Positions 60,534 to 64,000 of a DNA stretch of 64,000 bases are shown piece after piece. Source of the stretch: Metopolophium dirhodum (lineage: Eukaryota > Arthropoda > Insecta > Hemiptera > Aphididae). The stretch spans positions 2,275,001-2,339,000 of the forward strand of contig NC_083565.1 of assembly GCF_019925205.1 (NCBI RefSeq), in the 5' to 3' direction. The first letter of the stretch is position 1, and the number at the start of each line of letters is the position of its first letter. The notes under the pieces were generated by a model, which was not told where the DNA came from, searched no databases, and saw only the letters and a list, made by a program, of their open reading frames with translations. A program made the translations under genes and the position numbers.

Positions 60534-60580
60534 GGCTGCAGGGGTCGTTGTTCTTGCGCAATATAAATTGTTTCTTTTGA
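60534..60580 (+). CDS. Speculative short terminal exon for the Pax gene
   Basis: A long T-rich tract ending TTTTTTCTAG at 60533 is the strongest acceptor downstream of the octapeptide exon. Read in the required phase (one base carried over), the next bases add GLQGSLFLRNINCFF and stop at 60578-60580. This would give a Pax protein with PAI and octapeptide but no homeodomain. The splice-site quality and phase are seen; its use is pure inference. A homeodomain exon beyond the window is at least as likely. Confidence 0.15.
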
Positions 60581-63500
60581 CGTCGCTGGTGCGGCCAGAT
60601 TTTGGCCATTATACGTCGTTTATGTGGAATTCATTTCACACCAAATCAGATATAAGTTATTGGCCAAATGGAAAGCTAAACGAGTACATAATATATAGAT
60701 GTATAATATATTTTATATAAGTACCTAAAACATTATACTGCTACAGGCGATATTATTAAAAGTAAACGCTACATAACTTGATCGAAAAGTATTATTGACA
60801 TTTTTGGAAATATTTGTTCTTAAACTAATTTGTAATGATTTCATAACGAAAGTTTTGAAAAAAAAGTATATTAAATATATATTACAAATTTTGTAGCTAC
60901 TGTTTTTTGTAGTTTACATTTTTAACGTTTATTTTACGTTTTTTACAACAGCATACAGTTTTAGAATTTTCTTCTGATATTAGAAGAAATTAATATTATT
61001 AAGGATATTATTTGTCTAATATTTTCAATGTATAAAAATAAAATTTCGAACGAGTTGTTAATTAGTTCTAAGTATTTAAAGACGAGCCGTGATACCTCGC
61101 GTATGTTAGTCCAATATATGATCAGCTAAACTGTAAGTAATTATAACAGACATTAAAACGTGATATATTTTATTGATATTATTATTGAATATTAAATTTT
61201 GTAACAATCATATTCAATATTTAACAATTACTCCTAAATATAACCTGAACGCATATAGATTTACCACAGTAGATAGTTTCGTAAATTACTTTTTTTAGTC
61301 TTGTATGATATAATTAAAATTGACTTATCATGAAATGAGTCCACAAGAATTCGTTAATTCATCCAAAACAATTTACATTCCACGAGTACCTACATACAAA
61401 TAAATAATAATACAATATTATGTTACCGTAACCGTATAATACCTAACGATGACTTCAATAATTTTGATTAAGATTCACAACTTCCTCAAAATTAATATTT
61501 TTCGAATGTACACGATAAATATCATTAATACTTAGACACCACAGTCATGAAGTCCCATCAATGGATGGTCTCTTCACTCAAAACTTCCTGTCTGAATTAA
61601 TGTAAATAATCGTAACTTCTCAACTTGTTGCTATGTTAGCCATATTATTTTCTTTTTTCTTTTTCTATAATTCTTTGTTCACTTGTGCTTATTGTAAACC
61701 ACTCATTTACAGATTGTACAGTTCTCTAGTTTAAAAATAAAAAAAATATTTAGAAATTTCAAAAAACCCGCCGGTTACGAAGCCCCGGCTTGTCAATTCT
61801 CGTGGGGAACTGCAGCCCCGTGGAGCTATCTTCTACCACGGCGGCGTCTATATTTATCGATAATTTATAACAATATTATAAATTATAGACGTATTTACTA
61901 TTTATGAATACGATCGTTATAATATTACTACGTTTACACGTATAGAAATGAATCACAGAAATCATTATTATTGTGTGAAACAATAATAATATTTGCGGTA
62001 TCTGTCTATATATTATTATAGTATGATAATAATATTATGCCGCGTGTTCACGTCGGCTATTGTCGGAACTAATATTATATTATAATATGATGTATTATTA
62101 TGTATACCTCCATACGATATTCACGAAAGGTGGTCGGAAAATCATGAAGTGACCTGAAAAATGAAATTACAATGAAGTGTCGACGGACTGTCGTGAACCG
62201 CACATTATAGGTCCCAGCTGCAGTACAGGCACATTATAATAGCGCGGCACGGAGAAGGGCGTTCGGTAAGTTAATACGCCGCACCAATAGTGGTCGGCGC
62301 GAGATCGTCGCTGGATGCGTGTGTATAGACATACATAACGTGAAATATGGGACGCGATAATAACACACCTGTGTGCGAGACAACATATCTGACGACAGCG
62401 ACAATAATTAAACTAAAATATACGAATTAACCTTGAAGTTCCCTTAAAATTGAAAAAAAAATACGACACGATCGTGTTTACAAAATATAGTGAAAATCGT
62501 TACACCGCGCGGGGTCTATAATTTTCAAACGCCACAGTATAACGCGCTGTTCTTGTACCAACTCGACGCCGAAATAATGATATTATTAGATATTAGAAAC
62601 AATATTATTATAATAATATAATAACACATGGCTGTACCTATATGGGTGTATATTTTTTACACAGCGTTCTATACATATAATACGACGCGTGTGGGTCAGT
62701 GGCGGATAGCCGGGCACGGCAATAACCTAGGCACACAGCCTCACCTCTGTAATATATTATAACGAAAGAGGGGAGGAAAAAAAAATATAAAACGTTCAAA
62801 TATTTCTTCGTGTTCGAATAATATTATTATTCATGTCGTTTTAAATGTTCTATGATTTGTTATCATAATTTGGCAATTTTAACTAATTTTGCAATGGATG
62901 CAATACATTATAATATAATATATAATATACATTTTATAATATGGCACGGCCGTCGCGATGCCACCCTGCAACGTTCACATCCCATCGTGATTGAGGCGAA
63001 AAATGTAATATTATGATCGAATGAAGCTGAACAAATATATGGCCTTAGAGTCGTTAAATGGATTTTATAGAAAGAAAATCACGGCGTGATATCCGAATTC
63101 AAACAATTCATCGATCTTCATAGTATTATTATGATACATCTAGCATTTTATTCAATATTATGCCAGATAAAAGGCGAAAGTTTTACCAGTTCCATGAATG
63201 TCCTATAATATTATGTATTCGATACATATATTATCGACATCATTTGTTTTATCAATAGACACCCATCTTATTTCGCCCTCTGATTAATTACGTTGTATTT
63301 TTTGAAAAATAATATATTACACAATAAAATATAAACATATTAATATAGAAATCGTCAGTGTAGGTTTTCATCAAAGTTAACTTTTATACTATACGTACAG
63401 TGTGAAGTGTTCAAGTGTGTGTATTTTTCGAGAAACTTTCGCAATTTGGTGTAATTTTGCATAAATTTTTGAAAAAGAAAATGCTTACGTTAAATAACTT

Positions 63501-64000
63501 ACTATGAAATATAAACGTATATATTTATTTTAGAAAGTATTAAAAACCCATGAAACTATATAACATAAAAATTAAGAATATTATGCAAAAATATGTTTTT
63601 CAAATATTTTCTTTTTAAAAGTCGTCATTGTACATAATGAGTTTATATTGCTTTTGGTCTGCTAAAAATCGATATTATAGAATAACATGCAAGATGCAAA
63701 ACCTACAAGCCCTAGTCTTGTGTGATAAAGTCACGATTATAAAGATGTTGGTGTATTAAATTCTTTAATGTTGTGTCTTCAATAGCTTTGAGTATATTAT
63801 TATTCTCCCAGAAATTTCGAAAATATCTCCCTCACCACTTGGTGTGGGTGTATTATAATTATTGTATTAATTAAATATAATATGTGTCGGTTGCAGTTGT
63901 GACGATATAATTATATAAGTTTATGCAACGATATAATGATGTTTCGTAAATTCACGCTGACAATATATTATTATAAGTTATAATGTACATAATAATAATT

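Larger units (their letters stand above)
58090..64000. other. Downstream region, probably Pax intron and/or intergenic
   Basis: No homeodomain exon (WFSNRRAR-like) was found. (CA)24 lies at 58965-59012 and (AAT)8 at 60037-60060. A strong acceptor (long T tract then CTAG) ends at 60533, and a strong donor TTCG|GTAAGT lies at about 62271. About 61760-61850 is a small GC-rich islet with short protein-like frames (for example NPPVTKPRLVNSRGELQPRG) that I cannot assign. The rest is AT-rich. Confidence 0.4.

Noticed and set aside
62235..62271. Possible homeodomain-like NRRAR coding near a TTCG|GTAAGT donor
   Set aside because: The frame that gives arginines reads ARRRAF, not WFSNRRAR, and no upstream homeodomain sequence is present.
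1..64000. tRNA, rRNA and CRISPR structures
   Set aside because: GGTTCGA-like words (for example near 13529 and 45408) lack a matching A box and cloverleaf spacing. No regularly spaced repeat-spacer array exists; repeats are microsatellites and transposon ends.

Overview
The window looks like a gene-poor, AT-rich aphid (Aphididae) nuclear contig. This is inferred from the very AT-rich background full of ATAATATTAT-type palindromes and TAGGTAC/GTACCTA words, from a MULE transposase tail and Jockey-type retrotransposon debris of the kinds common in aphids, and from several dispersed repeats I recognise only by memory as aphid-like. Almost all short open frames are chance readings of AT-rich or microsatellite DNA. 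No tRNA, rRNA or CRISPR was seen.

Layout. Bases 1-49600 have no gene I can name. They hold an isolated MULE transposase fragment (6436-6816) with a partly deleted duplicate beside it, a two-copy family of about 0.7-kb TA-flanked elements (2575-3252 and 20237-20939), small pogo-type elements (11916-12039, 23789-23937), a 303-bp hAT-type element with a perfect 8-bp target duplication (13184-13486) and a second hAT-like one (34586-34888). They also hold a possible retro-insertion with 13-bp direct repeats (13741-14105), decayed non-LTR retrotransposon pieces (25580-25770, 35425-35512), a frameshifted minus-strand relic (32824-33086), several unassigned dispersed repeats, CpG-rich islets and many microsatellites. 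A few exon-like pieces (9571-9711, 16339-16436, 46542-46614) are recorded with low confidence.

The one recognisable host gene starts at 50003 on the plus strand and runs off the right end or ends near 60.6 kb. It is a Pax3/7 (gooseberry/paired class) transcription factor. Exon 1 (50003-50039) encodes 12 residues and ends in phase 1. Exon 2 (51841-52061) carries the PAI half of the paired domain, from GQGRVNQLGG through GSIRPG, and ends in phase 0 at the position of the vertebrate PAX3 exon 2/3 boundary. An exon at 57987-58089 encodes an octapeptide (YSIDGILS) and ends in phase 1 right after it, close to the PAX3 exon 4/5 boundary. These three exons join in one open frame. Two features are odd. 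The normally invariant linker after GSIRPG is replaced, and no exon for the RED half of the paired domain was found in the 5.9-kb intron between exon 2 and the octapeptide exon. No homeodomain exon was found before the window end.

Intron 2 of this gene contains a foldback MITE (52204-52385), a complete pogo/Tigger DNA transposon on the opposite strand (52513-54585; near-perfect terminal inverted repeats, TA duplications, intact 532-codon transposase with its DDD triad), and a decayed Jockey-type reverse transcriptase fragment (54870-55350). The region upstream of the gene (about 48.0-50.0 kb) is unusually CpG-rich and includes a perfect CRE palindrome and a CCAAT box. It is the likely promoter region.
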